Made by a program: the position numbers and the translations under genes
In this document: piece after piece, positions 1 through 10,568 of the stretch
Numbering within the stretch: position 1 is the first letter of the stretch
Layout of the letters: every line of letters starts with the position of its first letter
The notes under the pieces: model-generated
What the model was told of the DNA's origin: nothing
Databases searched by the model: none
The model's input: the letters and a program-made list of their open reading frames with translations, nothing else
NCBI GenBank assembly: GCA_026874595.1
Contig: CM049307.1
Location: 53,002,870-53,066,869, forward strand
Direction of reading: 5' to 3'
Origin: Sipunculus nudus
Lineage: Eukaryota; Annelida; Sipuncula; Golfingiida; Sipunculidae
DNA length: 64,000 bases

Positions 1-135
1 GAATACGAAGAGATTTTAGACGAAATGCTTAGTGATCAATCAATTAAAGATTATGATCAATATAAATTGTTTATATTTCCCTCCTTTTTGTCTTCAGTGT
101 GTACTTTTTGTGAAACATATCGCATTTATAACTGA
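1..135 (+). CDS. Possible 3' coding end of an upstream gene (partial)
   Basis: An open frame runs in from the left edge (frame 1) to a TGA at 133-135. It begins with an acidic stretch, EYEEILDEMLSDQ, which looks protein-like. The part after about residue 23 is hydrophobic and AT-rich and may be intron read-through. No domain is recognised. It could be the end of a gene that lies mostly outside the window, or chance. Confidence 0.2.
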   Translation, partial: EYEEILDEMLSDQSIKDYDQYKLFIFPSFLSSVCTFCETYRIYN

Positions 136-272
136 TACTTTCTATATAATGTAAATGACCAGTTATGTTTTTTAATGCTTGTTTCACTGTGATTATTATT
201 GTTTTGATTATTTGGTATTGTATATTTTTTGTATTTATTAAAATATATGTATTTAAATGCATTTTTTTGCAG

Positions 273-341
273 ACAGGAGAACATGTTTCATTAGCCATAA
301 TGGCTACTATGTAATCCTGTTAAAATAAATATGTTTAAATT
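273..341 (+). other. Possible terminal non-coding exon with polyA signal
   Basis: A pyrimidine-rich tract ending TTTTTTTGCAG at 272 looks like a splice acceptor. It is followed by about 50 bp with an AATAAA at 324-329. It could be the last exon of the gene entering from the left edge. Homology to duplication unit B starts just after, at about 342. Confidence 0.2.
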
Positions 342-612
342 AACTAAGCCCGGTGACTACTGCATCTGCGGGCAGTTTGGGTGTAATCGTATCCAATCAC
401 TGGGTATTAACACCGAGAAACCCCCGCGCACTTGTTTGTGAGTGAAATATGGCCATGGGGCACGACCTTCCCATTGAGCCTACACAGCACTCACCTTTGG
501 TGGGGACCGGCGGTGAAAAATGTCACCACCTCGGCTGAGATTCGAACTAACGGTCTCATGCATGACAAGATTCCAGTGTTCTACCCCTAGATGACAAAAG
601 CCGGTGGGGTTT
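342..612 (-). repeat. tRNA-derived SINE (family S1), unit A left edge
   Basis: Read on the minus strand, the head contains a box A-like TCATCTAGGGGTAGAACACTGG-type sequence and a box B-like GTTCGAATCTC, as in tRNA promoters. A body of about 200 bp follows, ending in GCAGTAGTCACCGGGC. The same element recurs at 13818-14092 and 30211-30478 (minus), and in diverged form at 8607-8842 and 25057-25302 (plus). The left edge of homology between units A and B coincides with the 3' end of this SINE. Confidence 0.75.
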
Positions 613-1323
613 CTAACTTTATTTATATAAATTATTAGTCTTTTTTTAAGGGGGGAGTCCTTCCTCTATCTTTTCCATCCTTCCCGACAACTATATAAAA
701 TTCAAATGATTTTAAGTCACATAAACCTCTTTCGGTTTTTTTCTCTATTGAAATATTTCCGTCCCATGGAAACTGAAACTCATACATAACTACACTCCAA
801 AAGATGAATAAGGCATGAGTTAACAAAAACAAATCAATATATTGAAGAAAATAAATAACTCTCGAATAAGTCTGCTCTTTCCATCCTTCATCAGCTTAAT
901 TATCTGGTATGTCCAGAGTTTGGAATACTAATAAGCTTATTAAACAAGTTCAGTAGATGTCAGGCAAGCGAGGACCAAGTTAACTTGCACGCATGAGTGC
1001 TTTAAGCTGGAATTATGTATACTGTAAATGAAAGAACTGACGTCATTAATACTCTAGTGACAGGTTGTCAAGGGTAACCCTCTTGGTTACAGTCTTGTGC
1101 CACCCATCCATGTCGGAATTATGCGAACCAATCAACAAGCTCGGTACATGCGATGCCATAGCAACCAAGTCATGTCAGGTGACTGAAGGTTGATTTATTA
1201 AGAGCGCTTAGCGAGTCATTGATCCACTGCACTAACAACTAGCAACAGTAACTGTCATAAACGAGGAACAGATCTAACTGTTCAGAAACGAGGAACAGAT
1301 CAGTCATTTGATTAAATAATAAG
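613..1323. other. 5' flank of Ly6-like gene A (no gene seen)
   Basis: The sequence is shared with 14093-15154 apart from insertions. It contains a short tandem duplication of AAACGAGGAACAGATC (about 1258-1305) just upstream of the presumed core promoter. No coding signal is visible. B carries an additional SINE in this interval. Confidence 0.5.
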
Positions 1324-1330
1324 TATAAAA
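1324..1330 (+). promoter_or_regulatory. Possible TATA box of Ly6-like gene A
   Basis: TATAAAA lies 39 bp before the ATG at 1369 and is conserved at the same relative place in copy B (15155-15161). It predicts a very short 5' UTR. The alternative is that the ATATAACAG just before the ATG is a splice acceptor and the true promoter lies further upstream. Confidence 0.35.
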
Positions 1331-1368
1331 TTAGTAAAATTTGTGCTTTTTTTTATATAACAGGAAAA

Positions 1369-1393
1369 ATGAAGCTCTTCATCGGAATAATTG
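1369..1393 (+). CDS. Copy A exon 1 (signal peptide start)
   Basis: ATG plus 22 nt encodes MKLFIGII and the first base of an Ala codon, followed by donor GTGAGT. The hydrophobic start fits a secretion signal. Preceded by a T-rich tract and ACAG, so a 5' UTR intron is possible. Confidence 0.75.
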
Positions 1394-4300
1394 GTGAGTA
1401 CAAACAGTATTTTCTACTCAGTTTTTCATTAAATATAAAACAAGTCATATAATTTCCAACGTTGTGTTCAAATTAAATAGATGTAGGGTTGTCTTAATTG
1501 TATATTTTTATTTTGTGGTTTTAGCGTAATAGGTCCAAAATGATGCCACAGTTATTATTTCTAACATTTTGAGTATCAGCCTTATCGTAGACATTTAAGT
1601 TTAACAAGACCACTTAAAATATTAGATCTTTGATTAGCGTAGTTTAGATTTCTTATTTTTCTTCTTCTTTATCACTTAAAATAATAAGCTATTAATACAT
1701 AATATATATATATATATATATATATCGCTGAATTATATAGTTACGAAAGGTTTCCTTCTGTTCTAGCTCTGCTCTGCGTGGTCCTCCATCACGTGTCGTC
1801 ATCCACGACAGAGGTAAGACACACACACAAGCAAACATGTACACACACCAGATCAATGTTCTCCGAGTTATGGTTTGAACATTAAAAAAACGCATTTAGA
1901 ATTAAGGGGGTTGTTTTTGAGGTCTGATCAAAGTTTGGTTTTACATATGGGTACCAACTGCATTTTTGGTGCTCCGATTCATTGGTTTGATTGGCGATGG
2001 CATGAAAGGACCCCATACAAAGTCCAAGTTCTATGGCCAATTTCATATACGAACGCGATACTGTACCAACCATAAATGTAATTGGGCAGTAATTTTACAG
2101 GTTGAAGTCCATTCGTACCCTTTGCTTTCAAAAACTCTAACCCTGATAAAATATCTTTTTGTATATTCTACAATCTGTTTACCAAATTTTGACCGAGAAG
2201 CGTCTGAGGGCATCTATAACAATTAGGCTCAGTGTTTTGAGTCCATTAGTAAAATTCCATATACTTATTTTTTTTTTCTTGATTGACATTTATTTCATAC
2301 ATTATGAATTTTCTTTTTTTCTTTTCATAAAGACGCCTGTGCATGATATCTAATATTCGTTACAGGGGACAGAACTACAGATATTTATGCTCAATTTCTG
2401 GGCCCCAAAGCCCCGATCTTACCCTGTCATAGCCTAAGGACAATTGAGACGCTTTGTGATTGTCAGTTCGTTTGTTTATGTACAATATATAAAATAAAAA
2501 ATTGATAAGAATTGACAGTTTGTGCAGGCGTACGCCACTCATCTGCTGAAAGATTTTGGTCACAGCCAATCTCTGAAATTATGTTTCATATTAACAGTCG
2601 CCAGACGTGCCTACGACAGATACACCAATGAACCCCACGTCAAACGCACCAATGGACGTCTCATCAAGCGCACCAATGGACCCCTCTTCAAGCGCACCAG
2701 CAGACTCTTCATCAAGCGCACCGGCAGACTCTTCATCAGGCGCACCAGCAGACTCTTCATCAAGCGCACCAACAGAATCATCCTCAAGCGCACCAGCAGA
2801 CTCATCGTCAAGCGCACCGGCAGACTCATCGTCAAGCGCACCAGCAGACTCTTCATCAAGCGCACCGGCAGACTCTTCATCAAGCGCACCGGCAGACTCT
2901 TCGTCAAGCTCACCAGCAGACTCATCGTCAAGCGCACCGGCAGACTCATCGTCAAGCGCACCGGCAGACTCATCGTCAAGCGCACCGGCAGACTCATCGT
3001 CAAGCGCACCAGCTGACTCTTCAACGGTAGGTTGATATACCATATACGATGTATCTATATATGTAATGTATCATGAGTATTCTTTATTTCTCCCGATTCT
3101 CTAACAAAGCTTAAACAAGTAAAAATATAACAAAAGAGATAACCATATCATTTTGAAAAGCATGAACACCTCATCAGATGAAATCCATGCCCTAAATTTG
3201 TAAATTTTTAACAGAATGCAGCAGAAAATACGACAATATCTGTTACAGGAACACCGGTAAGTCACGTGATGACATCATACACTACATCACATGTATATAT
3301 TCAGCATAAATGCGCCGAAACGGAACTTAGGGCAATCTTCGTCTCCATAAAATTTCGCTTTCAGTTACGATTGCTTGACAACCAAACGTGCACTAACGTA
3401 TTATTGAAGTATTTAAACTTTAGAATCGTGCACTGACAAACAATCGTCAGAACTGATTGGATATTTATGTCACGTGGTGGAGAAGAGGTGATTTTTTTTC
3501 TCTCCCTCAACTAATTTTACTTTCGCGCACGGTGACTAAAACAAGAAAGCAGCCAGGGAGCCAAAGATCCTAATGCGACAAATGGTGTGACAGGTGCTTC
3601 ATTGTTAAGTGAATCTCACATGAAATTCGACTGTACCTAATTGCTAGTTAAGCCAATATAAATGTTCGCTAGCGGTCCCTTTATGTTCTTAGTAAATAAT
3701 AAGGATTCGCATTGTGGCATATATATCAAAATTAGACATAAGAATGGAATTATTTTTTGTTCTGTCTCATTAATTTGCTGTTTGCACACGTCCGCTATAT
3801 AGCAATCAAACAGTAGCGGCGCAAAGGCTTCTACTGGGAGAGATGATGCGACAAGTGCATCATCGGTAAGTATAAAGATCATGTGACATCCGTTAACACA
3901 TTGTTAAGAATTAAGGCACTGTCAGTTTCAGAACCTCTTTTTTTGAAGCAATCGTCGAGAAATATTTGTGGAATATTTATCTAAGTAAAACTTTAGGAAG
4001 GCTGTAATTTTTCTCTCACAAATTTCCCGTTTCTTCACCTTGAGTGTAGTCAGCAACCAGTCGCGGAAATCAGGGTGCTACTGCGACAAATGATGCAACT
4101 GTTGGGTCGTCGTCAAGTATACTTGCGGTCACACTCAAAACCTAATGATTAATAATTAAATCATTGGATATGTTTGAATTTTTTTAAATTACTAAATTAA
4201 ACTGTTATAATATTATCATTGATAAAAAAATCTAAGCCTGAACTGACCTTCGATTAGTATAAAAACCTTTAGAATAAGCTTTTATTCATACATAATCCGA

Positions 4301-6961
4301 GAAGTCTGATTGAGGCAGCAGCTGTAGTTGTCTATGTACTTGACACATGCATGCATTCGTATACTGAATAAGTATTTTATAAGTTATCTAATTTTCAAAG
4401 AATTTTGGTCATTATAACGAAAGTTATGGTTTCAATGCAATTATTTTATAATGGTCGGTATGCATTTATTCATCAGTTTATATATCATATCATGTTATTT
4501 CAGCCTTTTCCATTCCATTAAGTTGACTGAATATATCAATTCACGCATGCCTTCTTTTGTATGCCTTAGTTGCAGCTCTGTTGATGTTGCATCCATCCAG
4601 TACTTGTATTAGAGACCTGAAATAATAAATGTACCCTTTTGTTAAAAAAGTGGGAAAATGTACTTTATATATATGTATATTCTTGATCATTCATTGAATC
4701 AGCTATATATGTTTGATTTCAATAAATGTTAATGATGTATTCTTTTCATAATTTTTTTAATGAATGGATCATGTTTCCTTTTTAGTTACAGTCAATGTCA
4801 TCTAACACAACAGAAATGTTTCGAGCCGGAAGCACTGTCGGGGTGACGACGGTACGCACCAGAGATTGGTCACATTGTTTCTTATTTTCTTTTTGAGCTG
4901 TTTCCGCTGTCACCTTATCCGTAACTAACACTGTAATACGATCTTGTCTATTCAACACTTAAATCATTATATTGTCGCTCAGACTGCACCAGATAGATAC
5001 AATTCCAGCTCTGCCTGTCTTGTTGTATTAATCCTCTGCTTTTATATCCACTGAATCACTCTGTATTTACTATGTTTCTTTTATTTTCTATGCAGAGCTC
5101 TGATGATAACAGCACTGCATCCGGAAATGTTGTAAGTATGAATCATTTTGTCTGTGGATCTTTAATTTAAAAACATTCATAAGAAAGCAATAAGACCTTC
5201 AAGCATTAAATACCTGAGCTTATAGTACCGCTCTCTGATTTACTTCTGACTCAGTTTATCCAGCCTTTACAAGAATCTTGCGGAAATATTCAGAGGTACT
5301 TACATTCACATCGAAAGAAGTACGAAGTTTTAGAAAGAATTAAACTGCTGTTAGGAGCTATAGCAAATGAGTTCGCAGTATTTCTTTTTCTGTCATTTTG
5401 TGACATAAACAGAAGCTGCATATGTTGCCCGGGACTTATGTAATGCACTATAAATCAGTATCAAAATTATACTTCTTTCATGTCATCCTAAAGCATATAT
5501 ACTACCATACACACTATATAGACGGCATTGCCAAAATACCTTAAAATAGGACTTTAAAAGTTGCTTCAAATATCAAAATAATACTGTTTTAGGAGGTAAG
5601 CTGAGGCTTAGTGTCAGCACTTATTATTAAACATTTAACTAGTGTAACTAAAGTGTGTCATTGTGCACGTCACAGGGAACTGTGTTTGGGGGGGGGGGGG
5701 GGTTCCTGGTAGGAGTATTAGTCGTAGGACTACACACAACTAGTTTCTTTTGTGTTGCCTTACATGCAAGTCCTTTTTTTACAGGTCACTACCGCCGCCT
5801 CCCCCGCCTCCATCAACTGTTACGAGTCCAACTGTACCGGAGACGCCAGCTGTATCTCCGGCATCCTGAACGCGACCCTGGTCTGTTCCACTTCCAGCTC
5901 CTGCCATGTAAGTACAATATATACAGTGAAAGCCCGCTAATCCGACGACTTGCAAGACGAGCCAAAGAAGTCGTGTTTGATAATACAATATAAGCCCTTT
6001 ATCCTTTAGAATTATTTTAGATTTCTTACGATTCTTACACTCTTTATATTTACATTACAGGCAGTATCTTGCTGGGCTTTTATTGTATCTTTTAACTTAA
6101 TATTCAACATTTGCTACAGAAAGGGTTTGCTTTATGTTAATGGGAAGATTTAGAGCTGAAATTGATATGCAACATGTTTGATCTCAGAGAACTTACCTTA
6201 TGAGGAAGTTCTTGGTGCCACTTTTGAGTGCGTTTTAGTGCAAGTTAGAAGTAAATGGTTAAAACACCCATGTATAAGATAGATGGGAAAACTTAAAAAA
6301 ATGCCCTATCGGGAAAAGGTTTCATTGTAATGCTTATCCACAAAACGAATTTATTTGAATAATACGGTCAAACAGTCCCAATTATACCGTTTACTAACAA
6401 AAGCAAAAAAAGGTCAATATTGTATATGGTTGTGAATATTGGAAGGTTCAGCATTGGTAATTGCCAAATGAATTTCAACCCGGAAGCAAAGCTTGAATTC
6501 CGGTCTGATACAGGGCAATATTAAACTACAAATACAAAATGTACATTAATTACAACAACCCACCGTCTTTTTCGTTGGGGTTAATTGAGTTCCTTCATTT
6601 TATAATAATTTAAAGACATTAATGTTCGTATGGTTATGACATAATGAAAAAAACACGCCATTTTTAGGAAGAATAAGACGGTCGGCAGGCCGTAGCTTTC
6701 TGATTCATGGAATATTGTATCTTTTACTACTTCTAGGTGACGTCACAGGAGTCTGGTGGAAACACGACTTACATCCTTGGCTGCAAGTCGAGCTGCACGG
6801 AGGGAGATTCCCAGACAAGCAGCGGGCTCACGGAAACCACTCTGAAATGCTGCAACACAGCCCTGTGTAACATTGACGCCAATCCCTCTGGCCGTTCATC
6901 AACTATCTCGGCTTCTGTGGCTTGCCTCGTTTTGGCTCTAACCTCATACATGCTGCAGTAA
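1369..6961 (+). CDS. Ly6/uPAR-family GPI-anchored protein with mucin-like stalk, copy A
   Basis: Split gene reconstructed from GT-AG boundaries with consistent phase: 1369-1393, 1767-1813, 2598-3026, 3215-3256, optional 3827-3865, 4786-4851, 5096-5131, 5785-5907 and 6737-6961 (TAA). The product is about 330 aa, or 343 with the optional exon. Exons 1-2 encode a 24-aa signal peptide (MKLFIGIIALLCVVL...). The large third exon encodes a 143-aa Ser/Ala/Pro/Asp repeat, and the small exons add Ser/Thr/Asn-rich linkers with N-x-S/T sites. The last two exons encode one LU (three-finger) domain with ten cysteines and the family signature CCNTALCN, then a Ser/Gly-rich cleavage region and a hydrophobic C-terminus ending LTSYMLQ, typical of a GPI signal. 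LU proteins are extracellular, membrane-tethered binding modules; the ligand here is unknown. The long O-glycosylatable stalk is unusual for a single-LU protein. From the signal exon's 3' end on, internal exon boundaries are phase 0, so small exons can be included or skipped without frameshift. Splicing is inferred, not observed. Confidence 0.82.
1767..1813 (+). CDS. Copy A exon 2 (rest of signal peptide)
   Basis: Acceptor TTCTGTTCTAG and donor GTAAGA flank 47 nt encoding ALLCVVLHHVSSSTTE. Joined to exon 1 in phase 1 and leaving in phase 0, it completes a hydrophobic core followed by a Ser/Thr-rich mature start. Confidence 0.75.
2598..3026 (+). CDS. Copy A exon 3: mucin-like 8-residue repeat stalk
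   Basis: Acceptor ATTAACAG, donor GTAGGT, 429 nt, phase 0-0. After a lead with PTTDTPMNPTSN come about 16 units of an 8-residue repeat, consensus APADSSSS (24-nt unit), with variants such as APTESSSS and SPADSSSS. Dense Ser and Pro make it a likely extended O-glycosylated stalk. Copy B has one more unit (453 nt). Confidence 0.8.
3215..3256 (+). CDS. Copy A cassette exon 4
   Basis: 42 nt between TTTTTAACAG and GTAAGT, phase 0-0, encoding NAAENTTISVTGTP with one N-glycosylation site (NTT). The counterpart in B (17722-17763) reads NGAENGTISVTGKA. Confidence 0.65.
3557..3604 (+). pseudogene. Degenerate cassette exon 5 (dead donor), copy A
   Basis: Acceptor-like AGCCAG, then 48 nt encoding GAKDPNATNGVTGASL in phase 0, but the donor reads TTAAGT instead of GTAAGT. 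The reading frame is open and resembles cassettes 6 and 7. The same donor defect is in copy B (18064-18111), so it predates the duplication. Confidence 0.45.
3827..3865 (+). CDS. Copy A cassette exon 6 (optional)
   Basis: 39 nt encoding ASTGRDDATSASS followed by a perfect donor GTAAGT. The acceptor is CAAAG rather than the CAG of its relatives, so inclusion may be inefficient. Phase 0-0. Copy B has the same exon at 18334-18372. Confidence 0.4.
4074..4112 (+). pseudogene. Degenerate cassette exon 7 (dead donor), copy A
   Basis: Acceptor-like AATCAG, then 39 nt encoding GATATNDATVGSS. The expected donor GT is TC (TCAAGT). In copy B the same place reads TTAGAT. Related in sequence to cassettes 5 and 6. 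Confidence 0.4.
4786..4851 (+). CDS. Copy A cassette exon 8 (absent from B)
   Basis: Acceptor CCTTTTTAG at 4785 (or TTACAG ending at 4791), donor GTACGC. Encodes (LQ)SMSSNTTEMFRAGSTVGVTT in phase 0-0, with one N-glycosylation site. Copy B has lost most of this exon and its donor through a 63-bp deletion. Confidence 0.6.
5096..5131 (+). CDS. Copy A cassette exon 9
   Basis: 36 nt between TTCTATGCAG and GTAAGT, phase 0-0, encoding SSDDNSTASGNV with an NST glycosylation site. Identical in copy B (21532-21567). Confidence 0.65.
5785..5907 (+). CDS. Copy A LU-domain exon, N-terminal half
   Basis: 123 nt between TTTTTTACAG and GTAAGT, phase 0-0. It encodes the first five cysteines of the LU domain (INCYESNC...ASC...LVC...SSCH) and sites NCT and NAT for N-glycosylation. 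Only two nucleotides differ in copy B, one changing Asp to Asn. Confidence 0.8.
5924..5990 (+). repeat. Possible pogo/Tigger-like terminal repeat remnant
   Basis: CAGTGAAAGCCCGCTAATCC just inside the intron resembles the CAGT-start, TAATCCG-containing termini of pogo/Tigger DNA transposons. The same site in B (22353) reads CAGTGAAATCTCGCTAATCC. No transposase or opposite terminus was found. Confidence 0.3.
6737..6961 (+). CDS. Copy A terminal exon: LU C-terminal half and GPI signal
   Basis: Acceptor ACTTCTAG, then 74 codons and TAA. It encodes five cysteines (LGC, SSC, CC, LCN), completing a ten-cysteine LU domain with the diagnostic CCNTALCN. A Ser/Gly-rich spacer (NPSGRSS) and an 18-residue hydrophobic tail follow, consistent with GPI attachment. 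Confidence 0.82.
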   Translation: MTSQESGGNTTYILGCKSSCTEGDSQTSSGLTETTLKCCNTALCNIDANPSGRSSTISASVACLVLALTSYMLQ

Positions 6962-7935
6962 TCCGATATGTTCAACAAAATAGACTGAATATACTTGGAT
7001 ACGTAAATCTAACATTTGATATACCAATTTGTATGGGAAAGACCAATCTCTTAAAACGTTCTTATCTAGAAAATGTTTGAAAATTCAACGTCTTAATGAA
7101 TGGAACTCAACTAAAACGAAAACAGGAGTGTCTCAATGGACATATGGGAAAGTGAATTAACTCCAATATATCTGCCATGAGGTGACTGATGACCTCCTTG
7201 AAGCAAGAGTCTCATTGATAGGATGACGCAATTTCCTGTTGCGCATGCGCATCAACTGAATGGCAGGGAAGAGGTCATTTTAACTCGATGAGGACTATGA
7301 CCTGCTGAGAGTAAGGACATCGAGCTGTTTTGTATTGTTTGTTAACTCACTAAGCCTAATTGCCGAATCGATATTGATATAAGCGACGATCGACACCATG
7401 TGTTTCGGAAAAGTTTATTTTATTTTGTTTGACTTTCTGGTTATTGTTTTTTAACGCTACGTGTACGTCTTTGCACAAATCGTAAGTAAGGAGATACAAG
7501 CAGATATTCAATCATTATATTATTAGACGTCATAAGAATTTTCAATAAAGAATTGGGGAGAAAGACAACCATATTTTGAAAACGTAGATTGCAGAGTCAA
7601 GATCGAAGTTGAATTTGAGAATGTAGAAATTACTGTTTTGAAGTATTTTTTTATATTTGATATACAAGTTAACAAAAAAATCCGCAGAATATTTGTACTC
7701 ACGCCAGTTAACTGGTGATTAGTTGATTACAACATTCCATATCTAATTTATTTTTTCTTGGTTGTATATATATCTTTCTACTAACATCAGGGCATATCTG
7801 TGATACGGAAATCTTTATAAAGTGGGCAACAAAACTGCCCGTCCCACCAAAGAATCTGTGATATTTCATATTATGCATGATCGTGTGATATTATTGTTGA
7901 TGTTGTGTTTTAATAAATTTAATGAATAACTTTTA
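6962..7935 (+). other. 3' UTR of Ly6-like gene A with polyA signal
   Basis: About 950 bp without coding signal, highly similar to B 23384-24370. AATAAA at 7912-7917 is the first good polyadenylation signal followed by a GT/T-rich tract, and it is conserved in B (24349-24354). Confidence 0.5.
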
Positions 7936-8606
7936 TTTCCTTGTTCTTGGTGATATTTTTCCTCAACAAATAAATGTCATCGTCAATGTTTGCTACTTAT
8001 TGGTCACGATAGCTATTTTAATATATAGACCGTTTATAACCGTATACAAACCATCATTATGACAAGAATGAATGTCACAAATTCTCACAATGACAAATAT
8101 ATAAGAGGTTTGTTTACTTCGTTTCAAAGAGAGGGACAAGTCTAGGGGGCAAGATAAACTTTATTCATCGAGTAACGTCCACAGGTTGTGATACGTCCAA
8201 GAAACCATATTAAAGATTAGCCAGTCTAGCTCGACGAAATACTCCATATTGTAACTTGTTCTTCTTTACCCTGCCGCGGTCTAAACACACTCACTTCACA
8301 CGGAATACAGCATTTTGAGCTTCTCTGGTCAACTACACGCGTAAACACCCTCTGGTTAACCGTAAGATCGCCTACGATAATAACGCCCGCAACATCCTGC
8401 CTTAAAACAAACCATGACGTAATAATACGAGAGGATTTCAACGGCAAACTTGTGACTAAAATATTCTGGAAACCTTCTTGACCTTTCTAGATTTTCGATT
8501 AATATAAGAAATAAAACAAAATCTTAGCATTTGAAGTTTCAAGTCGTGACGAATTTAAACGGTACCTCGGTTTAATATTTCTGGAAACATCTCGTTTTTT
8601 TAAACA
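7936..8606. other. Duplicated intergenic DNA (no gene seen)
   Basis: Aligns throughout with 24371-25056 in unit B. No splice-bounded reading frame or repeat signature was recognised. Confidence 0.4.
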
Positions 8607-8842
8607 GGTTTGAAAGCTCGTGAGTTCGAATCTCAGCCGAGGCAGTGAGATTTTCCACGACCGCCCCCCCCCCCCCCCCCAAGGTGAGCGTTCTGCATGA
8701 ATAATGGGATGGCCGTGTCCAATGGCCGTGTTTCACTCACAAACGAATACGCTTTTAGAGGTGGTATGGTGGTATGACCCAGCAATAGTATCATAACACG
8801 CCCAGGGCCCGCAGGTGCAGTAGTCACCTGGCCTGGTTAACA
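8607..8842 (+). repeat. tRNA-derived SINE S1, plus orientation, 5'-truncated
   Basis: Begins near the box B-like GAGTTCGAATCTC, lacks box A, and carries an 18-20 bp poly-C tract and the family tail GCAGTAGTCACCTGGCC. Its partner in unit B is 25057-25302. Confidence 0.6.
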
Positions 8843-9232
8843 CTAGGATATAAAATTAGAGAAAACTTATGATACTGCCCTGTCACGTAATCCTGGATCG
8901 GGAGGGAATTCTGCAATGTACATATGCTATGTGTTAAGCTATCATTAAAAAATGGAGTCGGTCACCTCCAACTAAATATATTTAAAAGAATTTAAACAAA
9001 AGACCAACAACTAACAAACAAAATTTGTCTTTCCTCAAGCAGCGATGTAATTTGAAAGATATATATTCGAGATTTGGCAATGTTATAAAATCATCCTTGT
9101 CTGAAGACTAATAGTCAATTTTGTGTGTGAAGTGTGCGTATGTGGAGTTGGGCGGTTGAGGTGTGGGGATGACTCGCAGGCGAAGGAGGGACTTTTTCAT
9201 ATGAATCCATCAATGTTGAAATATCACATTTT

Positions 9233-9238
<6 letters not shown>

Positions 9239-9295
<57 letters not shown>
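9239..9295. repeat. (TA)n microsatellite
   Basis: About 57 bp of pure AT dinucleotide repeat. The same site in B is 25695-25754 with a slightly different length. Confidence 0.95.
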
Positions 9296-9299
<4 letters not shown>

Positions 9300-9566
9300 G
9301 TATGAATCATATCAAATATATAACTGCTAAGTATGAGCTTTAAATGATAGAATATTATATTTTCAGAGAAGATAAATTCTAAACCTGGTTCAGATATATA
9401 TTTTATAGTAAACTCATAAATGGAGAAATCGAACCAAAGTCTGTCGTTCAAATTATCAATATATTTCCTTTTCAATATATAAATCTTATTCTTTGAATAG
9501 CAGGAGGATGCATGGTTACACTGATCATCCTCTGTTACTCAAACATGGGGAGGGGATATATACCTA
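9296..9566 (+). repeat. Interspersed repeat R2, right end of unit A
   Basis: Resembles 25755-26006 and 38466-38750: AT-rich sequence with TTTATAGTAAACTCA(T/C)AATG, then ACTGATCATCC and a G-rich tract running into TATATAC. The A/B homology stops here. Confidence 0.55.
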
Positions 9567-9569
9567 CAC

Positions 9570-9745
9570 TCTAAGAAAAAAGGGTTCCTGATGGTTCTTT
9601 TAAGAACCCAAAAGGTTCTGGATAGAACCATGGTTCTTTCTGGAAATCTTTTTCCCATGAATAGGTTCCAGATGGAACCTGGAGGTTTGTGGCATGATCA
9701 TAACTCAAAATGAGGTTCTGGATGGAACCCGTCCCTTGACCGGAT
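9570..9745. repeat. AGAACC/GGTTCT inverted-motif cluster, left
   Basis: Many short alternating copies of GGTTCT/GGTTCC and AGAACC/GGAACC within 170 bp, able to fold into hairpins (for example GGTTCTTTTAAGAACC). A similar cluster is at 12505-12700, about 3 kb away, suggesting the ends of one mobile unit or two members of a MITE family. Confidence 0.5.
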
Positions 9746-10497
9746 ACCAAGATAATTAAGACGCGCATGCGCAGCTTTATTTGAACTTATGAAGTCAACG
9801 GTCGGGTTGTTTGGGTTGCTCGATATGTGAGAAGAGGAAGCACAGTATATGAGGTAAGACTGATGTTTATATATAATTTAATTTTATGTGAAGAACGTCA
9901 AAGTTATATGTCTAGAGATTAACTGTCCAGTGAATAAGTCTCTGTCTGCGAACGGCGTTACGTTCAATTACTCTAAACCTGGACAAAGTCCCATGATAAA
10001 CATGCTATTGCGTGCAATAACCGTTGCAGCAAAGTAATAAAAGTCCATAGTAACACAAGCAGAATTAGAAACGGTTTCAGCATTGTAAAAGAACAGTCAC
10101 CAAACAAAAGTGAAATCGGCTTCAGTGACTGAAACTGAACAAGCTGGACGATTATACATGGAATACATTCATGACATAAATAACCTGCATACAATGTTTA
10201 CAAGTCTCTATCCTTTGTCATTTCTTTAGACTGTTCGACAAATCATTCATTTTACATTAGGCAAAAGAACACAAACCTTGCTATTTTAAGTTTAGTCAGC
10301 AAATGGTAGAAATAAGAGCACTGTTTTGTAAACTGCTGGGGATTTTCAACACTTTGGCCTTGGGACAAAACGGACTCTCTCAATATAAAGACACATCCAA
10401 TTGCACATTGACTGAAGGTGTTCACCAATTAACTCGGTGGGCTAATGATTACCAAGCGTAGACTTTACTTAATTAACACATGCATTCCTTTTTGCAG

Positions 10498-10568
10498 TGA
10501 CAAGATACATCTGCCTGGCTATTAAGAGAGAAAATGAAAAAGAATTTGACAGGAATTTTCCTATGATG
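10498..10568 (+). CDS. Exon-like segment (TRYICLA-a), unassigned
   Basis: 71 nt bounded by TTTTTGCAG and GTAAGTTT. Entered in phase 1 it encodes TRYICLAIKRENEKEFDR... and exits in phase 0. Its first 20 nt match the segment at 11058, so the two look like duplicated alternative exons. No upstream coding exon could be joined; a donor-like GAG|GTAAGA lies at 9853. Function unknown. Confidence 0.25.

Noticed and set aside
2522..3016. Plus-strand open frame rich in KRTSRL over the same repeat
   Set aside because: Alternative frame of the same minisatellite, with no splice phase match to neighbouring exons.
2591..3043. Long minus-strand open frame with ESAGALDD repeats opposite the stalk exon (also 17073-17564)
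   Set aside because: It is the antisense of the stop-free 24-nt repeat. The plus-strand frame has proper splice sites, phase continuity and joins a signal peptide and LU domain.
8607..8842. Box B-like sequence as a tRNA gene
   Set aside because: Lacks a box A and cloverleaf arms; belongs to the SINE family found elsewhere in the window.
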